Under the pieces are notes generated by a model. That model ran no database searches and had not been told where the DNA came from. It was given only the letters and a program-made list of their open reading frames with translations. From the NCBI RefSeq assembly GCF_020731145.1, contig NZ_JAJFZN010000004.1:62001-126000 (forward strand): 64,000 nt of DNA. Reading direction: 5' to 3'. Both the position numbers and the translations under genes were made by a program. The DNA is from Sneathiella sp. HT1-7 (GTDB taxonomy: Bacteria; Pseudomonadota; Alphaproteobacteria; Sneathiellales; Sneathiellaceae). The first letter of the stretch is position 1; the number at the start of each line of letters is the position of its first letter. Shown piece after piece: positions 17,128 to 26,311 of this stretch.

Positions 17128-17553
17128 ATGCGTTTTCTTATCTCCGTTTTTGCTTTTCTATTTCTTGTTAGTTGCACGGCGACCGGTCCTAAATTTTCCG
17201 AGCATAATGCGGTGCTAAAACCGGAGCCGGGAAAAGGTCTCGTATACGTTTATCGGGTTAGCCATCAATTTAAAGGAACCGGAGGGACGACGCCTTTTCT
17301 TATTGACGGGGAACAAGTTGGAGAACTTCACACCGGCGGTTATATTGCGCTTCAAGTAGAGCCGGGTCCTCATCAATTTCGGACCGAACTATTTAATGTG
17401 GACCAAGCATTCGAATTGGAAATTGTCGAGGGTAAAACCTACTATATGAAGATATTTCAGGAAGGGTTTTGGCGGTTAGTCTATTACACAATACTTGTCC
17501 CGGAAAATCAGGCTTTGAGCGATATTCAGGAAATGCGATATCAGGGCAATTAA
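17128..17553 (+). CDS. DUF2846 lipoprotein (second of a tandem pair)
   Basis: A 141-residue paralogue of the gene just upstream, with the same signal peptide type and lipobox LVSC (C16), the same PGKGLVYVYRV opening of the mature domain, and the same C-terminal ending (MRYQGN versus TRYQGK). An AGGAGG ribosome-binding site lies about 7 nt before the ATG, stronger than that of the first copy. The 50-nt gap between the two suggests a shared transcript. Function unknown; the mature domains differ enough to indicate old duplication. Confidence 0.82.
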   Translation: MRFLISVFAFLFLVSCTATGPKFSEHNAVLKPEPGKGLVYVYRVSHQFKGTGGTTPFLIDGEQVGELHTGGYIALQVEPGPHQFRTELFNVDQAFELEIVEGKTYYMKIFQEGFWRLVYYTILVPENQALSDIQEMRYQGN

Positions 17554-17562
17554 CCCCACTCC

Positions 17563-18225
17563 TCAAAGCGATTTAATCAGCGGGAACAGCTCATTAAAGT
17601 GATCGATGATATGGTCAGGGCCAAGTTCCTGCACCGGGGTTTCTGTATAGCCGAAAGTGACCGCGACGGAGGGGATACCGGCATTTTGCGCGGCTTTGAT
17701 GTCATTGATGCTATCTCCGATCATAAAGGCCTTTCCGCCGCTATGTCCCATCAGGTCAAGTGTGCCGGTAATATGGCCGGCATCGGGTTTTTTAACAGCG
17801 AAGCTGTCACCGCCGGTCATCGCCGTGAAATAGCGTGTCAAATCAAGGTCATTGAGCAATGGCTTGGCGAAGCCGATTGATTTATTGGTACAAACGCCGA
17901 GTTTTGCCCCTTCGTCCTGAAACGCCTCAAGCGCCGCCACCACGCCGTCATAAGGCTTGCTCCTGTCGCTCAGGTGATCCTGATAATAGGCGAAGAAAAC
18001 CGCCACAAGCTCTTCAAATCGTTCATGTTCCGGCATGCCTCCTGTTGCGGAAAGTCCCCGTTGAAGCAAGGCGCGTGCGCCGTGGCCAATGAGGCCTTGG
18101 ACATGTTCGATATCCATGGTATCGCGTCCCGCGGTGGTAAGAGTGTGATTAAGCGCGTCATGAAGATCCGGCGCGGTGTCGACCAACGTGCCATCAAGAT
18201 CAAAAATTATTGCGATTTCCTGCAT
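17563..18225 (-). CDS. gph: HAD-family phosphoglycolate phosphatase-like hydrolase
   Basis: A 220-residue haloacid dehalogenase-superfamily phosphatase, most like phosphoglycolate phosphatase. Motif I is IFDLDGTLVDTAPDL with the nucleophile Asp near residue 9, motif II Thr is in LGVCTNKS, the motif III Lys is in AVKKPDAGH and motif IV is MIGDSINDI. The alpha-helical cap lies between motifs I and II. It is divergent from glmU across about 100 bp. In other proteobacteria gph clears 2-phosphoglycolate formed by DNA repair; substrate assignment here rests on family similarity. Confidence 0.85.
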   Translation of the reverse strand: MQEIAIIFDLDGTLVDTAPDLHDALNHTLTTAGRDTMDIEHVQGLIGHGARALLQRGLSATGGMPEHERFEELVAVFFAYYQDHLSDRSKPYDGVVAALEAFQDEGAKLGVCTNKSIGFAKPLLNDLDLTRYFTAMTGGDSFAVKKPDAGHITGTLDLMGHSGGKAFMIGDSINDIKAAQNAGIPSVAVTFGYTETPVQELGPDHIIDHFNELFPLIKSL

Positions 18226-18326
18226 CTATGTAAAATCCGGTAACATTTTTTTATTTGTTTATCCTGTAGGATTAGGTGTTATTTAAGCCAAAGTATAGTC
18301 AAGTTTACGGAAAAACGAGTAAAGAT

Positions 18327-19664
18327 ATGTCAGCCATCGCCGCCGTTGTCCTCGCCGCCGGAGCCGGAACCCGCATGAAATCGGCCAAACCGAAGGTTAT
18401 GCATGAGGTGGGTGGCAGGCCCATGATATCCCATCTGCTGGGGACTGTCGGCACGCTTGAACCAGAAAAAATCGTGGTGGTAACATCGCCAAACATGGAT
18501 GCGGTCCAAAAAGAGGTATCCCCTGCAGAAATAGCGATACAGGCTGAGGCTCTAGGTACGGGGCATGCCGTCTCGGCGGCACTCGATTCCCTGGCCGGAT
18601 TTACTGGTGATGTACTGATCCTTTATGGTGATACCCCACTGATAGAGGCGGACACCCTGCGACAGATGATCGAGAAGCGCCGCGCAAATGAGACTTGTGC
18701 TGTGGTTGTGCTGGGGTTTGAGCCGGATGACCCGCTGGAATATGGGCGGTTGATCACGGACGCCAGCGGCAATCTCACCGCCATTGTTGAATTTGCCGAT
18801 GCCAATGCAGAAGAACGCGCAGTTGGGCTCTGTAATTCCGGGGTGATGGCGATCAATGGCGCGCATCTGGCAAACTTGATCAAGGCGGTTGATAACAAGA
18901 ATGCCAAGGGAGAGTATTATCTCACCGATATTGTCGAAATTGCGATTAGGCAGGGCCTGACTTGCGCCTATGTGAAGGGCGAGGAGGAAGAGCTTCTCGG
19001 CGTCAACAATCGCGCCCAGCTTGCCGAAGCGGAAGCAATCGCGCAAAGCCGCTGGCGCGCGGCGGCCATGACGGCGGGAGCAACCCTGATCGACCCGGAG
19101 ACCGTCTGGTTCAGCCATGATACAACGCTCGGCCGGGATGTGGTGATCGAGCCCGGTGTTTTCTTTGGGCCCGGCGTGACGGTGGGTGATAATGTCCGCA
19201 TCAAGGCATATAGCCATCTGGAAGGCACAAGTATTGGTGAACAATCGCAGATCGGCCCGTTTGCTCGGCTGCGTCCCGGAGCGGATATCGCCAGCGAGGT
19301 GAAAATCGGCAATTTCGTCGAGGTGAAGAAATCCCAGATTGAAACGGGCGCAAAGGTCAGCCATCTTTCCTATATTGGGGATGCACGCATCGGCGCAGAG
19401 GCCAATATCGGCGCAGGCACCATCACCTGCAATTATGATGGCTACGACAAGTTCAAGACGGATATCGGGGCCGGGGCCTTTATCGGCTCTAACACCGCGC
19501 TTGTCGCGCCGGTCAAGGTCGGAGATGGCGCGATTATCGGCGCGGGCAGCACGGTTTCCAAGGACGTTGCGGCCGATGCCCTCGGTATTGAGCGGGCGGA
19601 AGAAAAACAGAAGCCCGGCTGGGCGAAGCGTTTTCGGGACTTGAAGAAAAAAGTCAAGAAATAG
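18327..19664 (+). CDS. glmU: Bifunctional UDP-GlcNAc pyrophosphorylase / GlcN-1-P acetyltransferase GlmU
   Basis: GlmU makes UDP-N-acetylglucosamine for peptidoglycan and lipid A. The N-terminal uridyltransferase half has LAAGAGTRMKSAKPKVMHEV and LYGDTPLI; the C-terminal half is a left-handed beta helix of hexapeptide repeats (IGPFARLRPGADI, GNFVEVKKS, GAGTITCNYDGYDK). I chose ATG 18327, giving 445 residues, close to the usual 450; an upstream in-frame start would add 17 residues not seen in the family. glmS follows 37 nt downstream, so the two steps of amino-sugar supply are co-expressed. Confidence 0.97.
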   Translation: MSAIAAVVLAAGAGTRMKSAKPKVMHEVGGRPMISHLLGTVGTLEPEKIVVVTSPNMDAVQKEVSPAEIAIQAEALGTGHAVSAALDSLAGFTGDVLILYGDTPLIEADTLRQMIEKRRANETCAVVVLGFEPDDPLEYGRLITDASGNLTAIVEFADANAEERAVGLCNSGVMAINGAHLANLIKAVDNKNAKGEYYLTDIVEIAIRQGLTCAYVKGEEEELLGVNNRAQLAEAEAIAQSRWRAAAMTAGATLIDPETVWFSHDTTLGRDVVIEPGVFFGPGVTVGDNVRIKAYSHLEGTSIGEQSQIGPFARLRPGADIASEVKIGNFVEVKKSQIETGAKVSHLSYIGDARIGAEANIGAGTITCNYDGYDKFKTDIGAGAFIGSNTALVAPVKVGDGAIIGAGSTVSKDVAADALGIERAEEKQKPGWAKRFRDLKKKVKK

Positions 19665-19701
19665 CGCCAGTAAATTGATTTTATTATAAGGTATTCGAAG
19701 T

Positions 19702-21525
19702 ATGTGTGGAATTATCGGGGTTCTCGGCAAAAAGGATGTAGTCCCATCATTGATTGGCGGGCTGAAGCGTCTGGAATATCGCGGCTATGACAGCGCCGGG
19801 ATCGCGACCCTGACCGAGGGCGGGATCGACCGTCGCCGCGCCGAGGGCAAGCTTGTAAACCTGGAAGAGGTACTGAAAGGCAATGGCCTGACGGGACTTG
19901 CCGGTATTGGCCACACCCGCTGGGCGACTCATGGCGTGCCGAACGAGGTCAACGCCCATCCGCATATGACCAAGCAGATCGCGCTCGTCCATAACGGTAT
20001 TATAGAGAATTATCGCGAACTGGCCGGCGACCTGACGGCGAAAGGCTATGAGTTCGAATCCGAGACCGATACGGAAATCGCGGCGCAGCTGATCACCAGC
20101 TTTATTGATGAAGGCAAGACTCCGGAAGAGGCCATGGCCGGAGCGCTCAAGCATCTGCATGGTGCGTTTTCGCTCGCAGTGATCTTCAAGGGGCATGACA
20201 ACCTGATGATTGGCGCCCGACGCGGCGCTCCGCTGGCGGTCGGTTGGGGCGACGGGGAGATGTTCCTCGGCTCCGACGCGCTTGCGCTCGCGCCGCTGAC
20301 AGTGCGGATATCCTATCTGGAGGAAGACGACTGGGCCGTGCTCACCCGCGACGGCGCAACCTTCTACGATAAGGACGGCGATCAGGTCGAACGACCGATT
20401 AAACAGACCCAGCTCTCTGGTGCGATGATCGGCAAGGGCAACCACCGCCATTTCATGATGAAGGAAATCGCCGAGCAGCCTGCGGTGATGGGGGAGACGC
20501 TGAACAGCTTCTTCAACCCCAAGAGCCGGACAATCACGCTGCCCGATCTGCCATTCGATTGGAACGACCTGCCGAAAGTGACAATCGTTGCCTGCGGCAC
20601 CTCTTTCTATGCAGGTATGATCGCGAAATACTGGTTCGAGGGGATCGCCGATCTCAATGTCGAGGTCGATATCGCCTCCGAGTTCCGCTACCGGCAAATG
20701 CCGCTCAAGAAAGGCGGGCTTGCGCTTTTTATCTCCCAATCAGGAGAAACGGCAGATACACTTGCGGCGCTCAAATACGCCAAGGCTAATGGTCAGCATA
20801 TCGCCTCCATTGTGAATGTGGAGGAAAGCTCCATGGGACGGGAATCGGATTTTGTTTTCCATACACAGGCTGGGCCGGAAATCGGCGTGGCTTCTACCAA
20901 GGCCTTTACCTGCCAGCTGGTCACGCTTGCCTGTATCGCTATCGATGCAGGGGTCAAGCGCGGCGTTATCAATCATGAGGAAGAGGCGCGCCTCTGTGCA
21001 GCGCTGTCCGAAGTACCAGCACGGGCTGCTGAAATCCTCGATAGTGACGAGAATATAAAGGCGCTCGCCGAGGCCATATTCGAGGCGCGGGACGTGCTCT
21101 ATATTGGGCGCGGCACCGGCTACCCCATCGCCCTTGAAGGCGCGCTGAAACTGAAGGAAATTTCCTACATCCATGCGGAAGGCTATGCGGCAGGGGAACT
21201 CAAGCACGGTCCCATCGCGCTGATTGACGAGCTAGTGCCGGTGATTGTGGTGGCGCCAAGCGATCCTTATTTTGAAAAGACGGCCTCCAATATGCAGGAA
21301 GTCATGGCGCGTAACGCACGGGTGATCTTTATGTCCGACGCGGCGGGGATCAAGCAACTCGGTGATCGCGCGCTTGGCTCGATTGAGCTACCGACGGTGG
21401 ACCCGTTTGTCGCCCCGATTCTCTATGCAATCCCGGTGCAAATTCTGGCCTATCACGTGGCTGTCCTCAAAGGCACCGACGTCGATCAGCCGCGCAACCT
21501 CGCAAAATCAGTCACGGTGGAGTAG
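19702..21525 (+). CDS. glmS: Glutamine-fructose-6-phosphate aminotransferase (isomerizing) GlmS
   Basis: GlmS makes glucosamine-6-phosphate from fructose-6-phosphate and glutamine. The 607-residue protein begins MCGIIGVLG with the catalytic Cys2 of the class II glutamine amidotransferase domain, then carries two SIS sugar-isomerase domains (VACGTSFYAGMIAKYW and SQSGETADTLAALKYA; YIGRGTGYPIALEGALKLKEISYIHAEG begins the second). The C-terminal DQPRNLAKSVTVE end is intact. No glmS ribozyme is expected or seen in this phylum. It is transcribed with glmU and ends 2 nt from the convergent cfa stop. Confidence 0.98.
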   Translation: MCGIIGVLGKKDVVPSLIGGLKRLEYRGYDSAGIATLTEGGIDRRRAEGKLVNLEEVLKGNGLTGLAGIGHTRWATHGVPNEVNAHPHMTKQIALVHNGIIENYRELAGDLTAKGYEFESETDTEIAAQLITSFIDEGKTPEEAMAGALKHLHGAFSLAVIFKGHDNLMIGARRGAPLAVGWGDGEMFLGSDALALAPLTVRISYLEEDDWAVLTRDGATFYDKDGDQVERPIKQTQLSGAMIGKGNHRHFMMKEIAEQPAVMGETLNSFFNPKSRTITLPDLPFDWNDLPKVTIVACGTSFYAGMIAKYWFEGIADLNVEVDIASEFRYRQMPLKKGGLALFISQSGETADTLAALKYAKANGQHIASIVNVEESSMGRESDFVFHTQAGPEIGVASTKAFTCQLVTLACIAIDAGVKRGVINHEEEARLCAALSEVPARAAEILDSDENIKALAEAIFEARDVLYIGRGTGYPIALEGALKLKEISYIHAEGYAAGELKHGPIALIDELVPVIVVAPSDPYFEKTASNMQEVMARNARVIFMSDAAGIKQLGDRALGSIELPTVDPFVAPILYAIPVQILAYHVAVLKGTDVDQPRNLAKSVTVE

Positions 21526-21534
21526 GGCTACTCC
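21519..21534. terminator. Hairpin spanning both stop codons of glmS and cfa
   Basis: GGAGTAG (21519-21525) and CTACTCC (21528-21534) are perfect inverted copies with a 2-bp centre, so the TAG stops of the two convergent genes lie in opposite arms of one palindrome. It has no T-tract, so it is at best a weak bidirectional terminator or an mRNA 3' end-protecting hairpin. Confidence 0.45.
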
Positions 21535-22763
21535 GCTGCGACGCGGGTGGCGCTGAGTTCATTTTCCTCAATCTCGGTGATATAGTCGCGGGTCAGCGGC
21601 AAGTCATCAAGCTGCTTGGCGAGCTGGATCTGGAAAACGACAAGTCCGCTGTTGCGAAAAGAAACCTCGCTTGCCGAGAGGTAATAATCCCACATCCGGC
21701 AAAAACGCTCGTCATAGATCTCCTGCACCTTATCGATCTTTTCATGAAAGCGAATGCGCCAGTCACGGAGGGTTTCGGCATAGTGCAAACGTAATATCTC
21801 GACATCCGTGACATAGAGCCCGGCTTTCTCAATCGCGGGCATAACCTGAGAGAGCGGCGGGATATAACCTCCCGGAAAGATATACTTTTGAATCCAGGCG
21901 TTGGTAGGTGAGGGGCGATCTGCGGTGCCGATGGTATGGATCAGCGCGACGCCATCATCCGTCAGGATCGATTTTACTTTTCTAAAATACTCCCTGTAAT
22001 GGGGGACGCCCACATGCTCGAACATACCGACAGAGACGATACGATGGAATTTCTCGGTCACGTCCCGGTAGTCAGTAAGGCGATAATCAACCTTCGCTGA
22101 AAGCCCCGTCTGCTTGGCCTTCTCCTGCGCATAGGCAAGCTGGTTTTTCGAAAGCGTAACCCCGGTCACCTGAACATCGGCATTTTCCGCAAGAAAGCGC
22201 GCCATGCCACCCCATCCGCAGCCGATATCGAGCACCTTTTGTCCCGGCTCTAATGCAAGTTTAGCTCCGATATGCGCCATTTTCTGTAATTGTGCCTGCT
22301 CCAGACTGTCCTCTGGCGTTTTGTAATAGGCACAGGAATACTGCCGGTTCTCGTCCAGGAAGAACTCATAGAATTCATCACTTAAATCATAGTGATGGGC
22401 GACATTCTTCAGTGACCGTCTTTTTGGGTTGAACTGATTGAAAAACCAGTAGAATCGATAGGCGAAATCACCAAAGTCAACCAACAGATTGCGCGTGCCC
22501 CAGCCGAGGTTTCGGGTAAAAAGATCGAGAAGGTCGTAAATTCCGCCTTCCTCTATCGTGAGATCCCCCTCCATATAGGCTTCGCCAAGAAACAACTTTG
22601 GATAGATCGCGATCTTGCGCGCGGCCTTTCGTGAATGAATACGGATTTTTACGGCCGGGCCGGGTTCTGTTCCTTTATAGAAATGTTCCTTGCCGTCCGC
22701 ATCATAAACCGTGAGTTGGCCTTGCCGAACAAGGCGTTTGAGTATTTGCGATAATAGGAACAT
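21528..22763 (-). CDS. cfa: Cyclopropane-fatty-acyl-phospholipid synthase family protein
   Basis: The enzyme methylenates double bonds of membrane phospholipid acyl chains using S-adenosylmethionine. The protein has an N-terminal domain (about 1-95), then a SAM-dependent methyltransferase domain with motif I LDIGCGWGGMARFLAEN; the YSCAYYK and VSVGMFEHVG segments are characteristic of Cfa proteins. ATG 22763 is chosen because GGAG sits 6 nt upstream, giving 411 residues; the frame stays open to 22880 but without supporting signals. A 6-bp inverted repeat (GAAACG/CGTTTC, 22795-22812) lies in the leader. Related tuberculostearic-type methyltransferases cannot be fully excluded. Confidence 0.9.
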   Translation of the reverse strand: MFLLSQILKRLVRQGQLTVYDADGKEHFYKGTEPGPAVKIRIHSRKAARKIAIYPKLFLGEAYMEGDLTIEEGGIYDLLDLFTRNLGWGTRNLLVDFGDFAYRFYWFFNQFNPKRRSLKNVAHHYDLSDEFYEFFLDENRQYSCAYYKTPEDSLEQAQLQKMAHIGAKLALEPGQKVLDIGCGWGGMARFLAENADVQVTGVTLSKNQLAYAQEKAKQTGLSAKVDYRLTDYRDVTEKFHRIVSVGMFEHVGVPHYREYFRKVKSILTDDGVALIHTIGTADRPSPTNAWIQKYIFPGGYIPPLSQVMPAIEKAGLYVTDVEILRLHYAETLRDWRIRFHEKIDKVQEIYDERFCRMWDYYLSASEVSFRNSGLVVFQIQLAKQLDDLPLTRDYITEIEENELSATRVAAE

Positions 22764-23096
22764 ATCAACTCCTGTAATCTGTTCCGACTTACGGGAAACG
22801 GTTGATCGTTTCACCCTGGAAGACGGAGAACATTGTGCAGTTGTCTTTAGATTTCCAATTAGGCCGCCAAACCGTGCCACCGCAGACTCTATCAGGTAGT
22901 CACCTGAACGATATTGCAGCCCCTCATAACCCTTTTCTAACTCGTTTACAGTACTGGTATATTTACAATTTTGAAACCTTGCAGAGCCAAAATCAAGTCC
23001 AATTTGAATGATTCAGACGTGTTTCTCCAATATTCCGCGCAAAATACATCGATTTTAAGCGAGGAAAAGGCGATAAGGTGGCCGCCGATTACAAAT
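22764..23096. other. Gene-free stretch between cfa and the PAS protein gene
   Basis: About 330 nt without a credible gene. It holds the cfa leader with its GGAG ribosome-binding site, the small inverted repeat at 22795-22812, and the 3' side of the PAS gene. I see no clear sigma-70 promoter, tRNA, or intrinsic terminator with a T-tract. Confidence 0.5.
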
Positions 23097-23597
23097 TTAG
23101 TCGACTAGCGAAATTGCCCCGAGGATGAAACCTACGGTACCGTCTTGGCGCAGGAGTGGGCAGTCAATTGTTTCAAAATGTGCTTCTCTCACGCCCGGTA
23201 TCTCAACAGTACCTTTGCAATGTCCAGGCTTTTTCCCCTCTACCAGCCTATCCATATAGCTGGCAAAACGACGCAATTCGGGCAACGGACTGTTCACGGA
23301 AATATCGTGCCCACGCAAGGAAACACCGATAATGTCCACGACATTCTCCCCGTTCAGCCGGTGGAGGTATTCGCCCGGAGAAACCGTTTCGATCAAATAG
23401 AGCGAGGAGGCAATCGTCCAGTGATGGGTGATATCGAAATCTTCCCGAGTGGGTAAATTTGGCTTAAACCCGTCCCACCATTGATAGAGTTTGCTGACGG
23501 TAGGGGTCTCAAAATTATTCGCAGAGGTGATCTCATACCGATATATTTTTTTGAAATTGTCAGACCGGGGATCTTCTTCGACAGCGATGACATCCAA
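23097..23597 (-). CDS. PAS domain-containing protein (PAS_5 type)
   Basis: A 166-residue protein resembling the PAS_5 family common in Rhodospirillales. It lacks any attached kinase, GGDEF or HTH output domain. The pattern LYQWWDGFKPNLPTREDFD, WTIASSLYLIE, EYLHRLNGENVVDIIG and LRRFASYMDRL fits the five-stranded PAS fold with a family-specific N-terminal WW-containing segment. AAGGAAA lies about 8 nt before ATG 23597. It probably senses an unknown signal and acts through protein contact. It lies downstream of the cation efflux gene on the same strand with a 31-nt gap, so the two may be co-transcribed. Confidence 0.75.
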   Translation of the reverse strand: MDVIAVEEDPRSDNFKKIYRYEITSANNFETPTVSKLYQWWDGFKPNLPTREDFDITHHWTIASSLYLIETVSPGEYLHRLNGENVVDIIGVSLRGHDISVNSPLPELRRFASYMDRLVEGKKPGHCKGTVEIPGVREAHFETIDCPLLRQDGTVGFILGAISLVD

Positions 23598-23628
23598 TTA
23601 ATGTTTTCCTTTTTAAATTTTTGTTCTT

Positions 23629-24558
23629 TTAAGCAGAATTAATTCGAATATGCGACAAGAAACTTTGGGCCTCGATAAAAATGCGCTTTACATCCGGAAA
23701 CTGTTCTTTGATCCGGGTTTCAAAATCACTGACTGCTGCCTCGACTTGCTTTGAATCGAGCTCATCGGAAAAATCGATACTCACATTCACCAATATATCC
23801 GTCGGTCCCATATGCATGGTCAGGAGCTCGTTCAGGCTGACGATGCGTTTGTCGTTCGTGAAGATTTGTTCAATTCCTTCGACAACAGCCTTGCTCGCGC
23901 CTTCGCCAATCAGGAGTCCCTTACATTCGATAGCGAGAAGGACCGCGACGCCCGCCAGAATGACGGCAATGACAACCGACGCCACACCATCGAGTTCCGG
24001 TATGCCAAGATGCTGGGCGAGGAAAATACCGACAAGCGCCGTCACCAGGCCGAGCATTGCAGCAGTATCTTCAAACAGAATTGTAAAGATCGTCGGGTCC
24101 TTGCTGCGCCGAACTTCCTGCCAAAGCCCCCGTTTTCCCTTGGCGCGATTGAACTCAAGATAGGCCACGGTCCAGGCCCAGCCCTCAAAGATTATGGCAA
24201 GGCCCAGCACTACATAGTTCCATGTCGGGTCAATGATGACTTCAGGATTACGGATATGCTTGATCCCCTCATAGAGGGAGATACCGGACCCAAGCGCGAA
24301 AATAAGGATGGCTACGATGAAGGCCCAGAAATAGAGCTCCGTCCCGTAACCAAAAGGATGCATCTTGTCCGGTTTCTGTGCGGCTTTCTTGAGGCCATGC
24401 AGCATCAGGATCTGGTTTCCTGTATCCACTAGAGAATGCACACCCTCGCTCAACATCGCGGAACTTCCGGTGAAGAACGCCGCCGTGAATTTTGATATGG
24501 CAATGAGCGAGTTCCCGGCCAGTGCTGCATAAATAACTTTTTTCGATCCACTCGCCAC
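23629..24558 (-). CDS. Cation diffusion facilitator family transporter
   Basis: A 309-residue inner-membrane metal exporter of the CDF family. The first about 205 residues contain six hydrophobic helices; conserved metal-site residues are visible in SEGVHSLVDTGNQ (helix II) and in TAMLGLVTALVG (helix V), with HPFGYGTELYFWAF between helices II and III. The cytoplasmic C-terminal domain follows (MGPTDILVNVSIDFSDELDSKQVEAAVSDFE). The start is GTG 24558 with GGAG 8 nt upstream. The GVHSLVDTGNQ subgroup resembles ZNT9/YdfM-like members, so zinc is likely but not certain. Confidence 0.85.
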   Translation of the reverse strand: MASGSKKVIYAALAGNSLIAISKFTAAFFTGSSAMLSEGVHSLVDTGNQILMLHGLKKAAQKPDKMHPFGYGTELYFWAFIVAILIFALGSGISLYEGIKHIRNPEVIIDPTWNYVVLGLAIIFEGWAWTVAYLEFNRAKGKRGLWQEVRRSKDPTIFTILFEDTAAMLGLVTALVGIFLAQHLGIPELDGVASVVIAVILAGVAVLLAIECKGLLIGEGASKAVVEGIEQIFTNDKRIVSLNELLTMHMGPTDILVNVSIDFSDELDSKQVEAAVSDFETRIKEQFPDVKRIFIEAQSFLSHIRINSA

Positions 24559-24671
24559 AGCACATTCTCCGCAATAGTATTGATCGTCGATTCTGCGCCA
24601 GATTAGAGCGCTCCTTGTTTATTTTCAACAGACTCGCGCGTTAAAATCAAAAAACCGTTGAGGATCGCTGG

Positions 24672-24710
24672 TTGACTATTAGATATTGTGGCATAAACTC
24701 CGGCCACAAT
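24672..24710 (+). promoter_or_regulatory. Candidate gabD promoter with an 8-bp inverted-repeat operator
   Basis: ATTGTGGC (24685-24692) and GCCACAAT (24703-24710) are perfect inverted copies separated by 10 bp, ending 50 nt before the gabD ATG. A TTGACT (24672-24677) and TAAACT (24694-24699) pair 16 nt apart could be -35 and -10, in which case the repeat covers the -10. The regulator is unknown; the dyad spacing suits a GntR- or LacI-sized dimer. Confidence 0.45.
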
Positions 24711-24760
24711 TACCGTTATACAGGCCGCGCGCACTGTCAAATTAACCTGAGGAGTTCACC

Positions 24761-26242
24761 ATGCTAGATAACAACACCAATCCGCTTAATCTGAAAGATC
24801 CTGATCTACTGCGGATGCAAGGTCTCATTGATGGCAAATGGTGCGATGCGGACAGCGGCAAGACGTTGGATGTGACTAACCCGGCGACCGGTGATCTTGT
24901 CGGTACGGTCCCTCTGATGGGGACAGATGAGACTCGCCGCGCGATTGAGGCCGCGAAGGCCGCTATGCCGGCGTGGGCGGGCAAGACCGCGAAGGAGCGG
25001 GCAACTATCCTCCGTAAATGGCATGATTTGATGCTGGAAGCGACCGACGACCTTGCCAAGATCATGACGGTCGAGATGGGCAAGCCGCTGACCGAGGCAA
25101 AAGGGGAGGTGGCCTATGCGGCGTCCTTCATTGAATGGTTCGCGGAAGAAGGCAAACGCATCTATGGCGATACCATTCCGGAACATCAGAGCGACAAGCG
25201 TATCGTCGTGATCAAACAGCCGATTGGCGTAACCGTCGCGATTACCCCCTGGAATTTCCCCATTGCTATGATCACGCGCAAGGCAGCCCCGGCACTCGCC
25301 GCCGGTTGTCCCATGGTCATCAAGCCTGCCGAACTCACACCTTTTTCTGCCTTCGCCATGGCGGTACTGGCAGAAAGGGCCGGTATCCCGGCTGGTATTC
25401 TGGGTATTGTTACAGGCGAAGCGAAAGATATCGGCAAGGAAATGACCTCCAACCCGATAGTGGCCAAACTGACCTTCACTGGCTCCACTGCCGTCGGCAA
25501 GTTGCTGATGGAACAATGCGCGGGCACGGTCAAGAAAACCTCCATGGAGCTTGGCGGAAATGCGCCCTTCATCGTCTTTGATGACGCCAATCTTGAAGAG
25601 GCGGTCGAGGCGGCGATGGCGTCGAAATACCGCAACGCCGGACAGACCTGCGTCTGTGCCAACCGCATCTATGTGCAGGAAGGCATCCATGACGCCTTCG
25701 TTGCGAAACTGACGGAAAAGGCTAAAGGCCTGAAAGTTGGTAACGGTCTTGAGGACGGCGTCATGCAGGGGCCGTTGATCACTGAAGCCGCCGTCAAGAA
25801 GGTAGAGGATCACATCAAGGATGCCTTGAGTAAAGGCGCTACGCTCGCTGTGGGCGGGCATCGCCACTCCCTTGGCCAGACCTTTTTTGAACCAACGATC
25901 CTGACCGGCGTGACGCAGGACATGAAGGTCGCGAAGGAAGAAACATTCGGCCCCATGGCGCCTATTTTTACCTTCAAGGATGAGGCGGACGTCATCGCAA
26001 TGGCGAATGATACAGAATTCGGTCTTGCCGCCTATCTCTGTGCCCGTGATATCGGCCGTATCTGGCGGGTGAGCGAAGCACTGGAATATGGCATCGTCGG
26101 CATCAATACAGGCATTATCTCGACGGAAGTTGCACCGTTCGGTGGCGTAAAACAGTCCGGTATTGGCCGGGAGGGTTCAAAATACGGCATTGATGACTAT
26201 CTGGAAATTAAATACATGTGTATCGGCGGCATCGATAGCTGA
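24761..26242 (+). CDS. gabD: NAD(P)-dependent succinate-semialdehyde dehydrogenase
   Basis: A 493-residue aldehyde dehydrogenase that oxidises succinate semialdehyde to succinate in GABA or related breakdown. The cofactor region ITPWNFPIAMITRKAAPALAAG, the catalytic Glu in MELGGNAPFIVFDDA and the nucleophilic Cys in NAGQTCVCANRI (with a second Cys two residues on, typical of GabD) are all present; the C-terminal KQSGIGREGSKYGIDDYLEIKY is characteristic of the SSADH subgroup. GAGGAG lies about 6 nt before the ATG. No GABA transaminase gene adjoins it. It is followed by gor on the same strand. Confidence 0.9.
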   Translation: MLDNNTNPLNLKDPDLLRMQGLIDGKWCDADSGKTLDVTNPATGDLVGTVPLMGTDETRRAIEAAKAAMPAWAGKTAKERATILRKWHDLMLEATDDLAKIMTVEMGKPLTEAKGEVAYAASFIEWFAEEGKRIYGDTIPEHQSDKRIVVIKQPIGVTVAITPWNFPIAMITRKAAPALAAGCPMVIKPAELTPFSAFAMAVLAERAGIPAGILGIVTGEAKDIGKEMTSNPIVAKLTFTGSTAVGKLLMEQCAGTVKKTSMELGGNAPFIVFDDANLEEAVEAAMASKYRNAGQTCVCANRIYVQEGIHDAFVAKLTEKAKGLKVGNGLEDGVMQGPLITEAAVKKVEDHIKDALSKGATLAVGGHRHSLGQTFFEPTILTGVTQDMKVAKEETFGPMAPIFTFKDEADVIAMANDTEFGLAAYLCARDIGRIWRVSEALEYGIVGINTGIISTEVAPFGGVKQSGIGREGSKYGIDDYLEIKYMCIGGIDS

Positions 26243-26311
26243 TCGCCGATACCAATTCCGGGGCAGCGCCAACCAGATGCCACAATGGCATCCGAGTATA
26301 GGAAGAATAAA

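Noticed and set aside
18552-19730. 392-codon minus-strand ORF opposite glmU
   Set aside because: It is antisense to a clear GlmU coding sequence and lacks family features.
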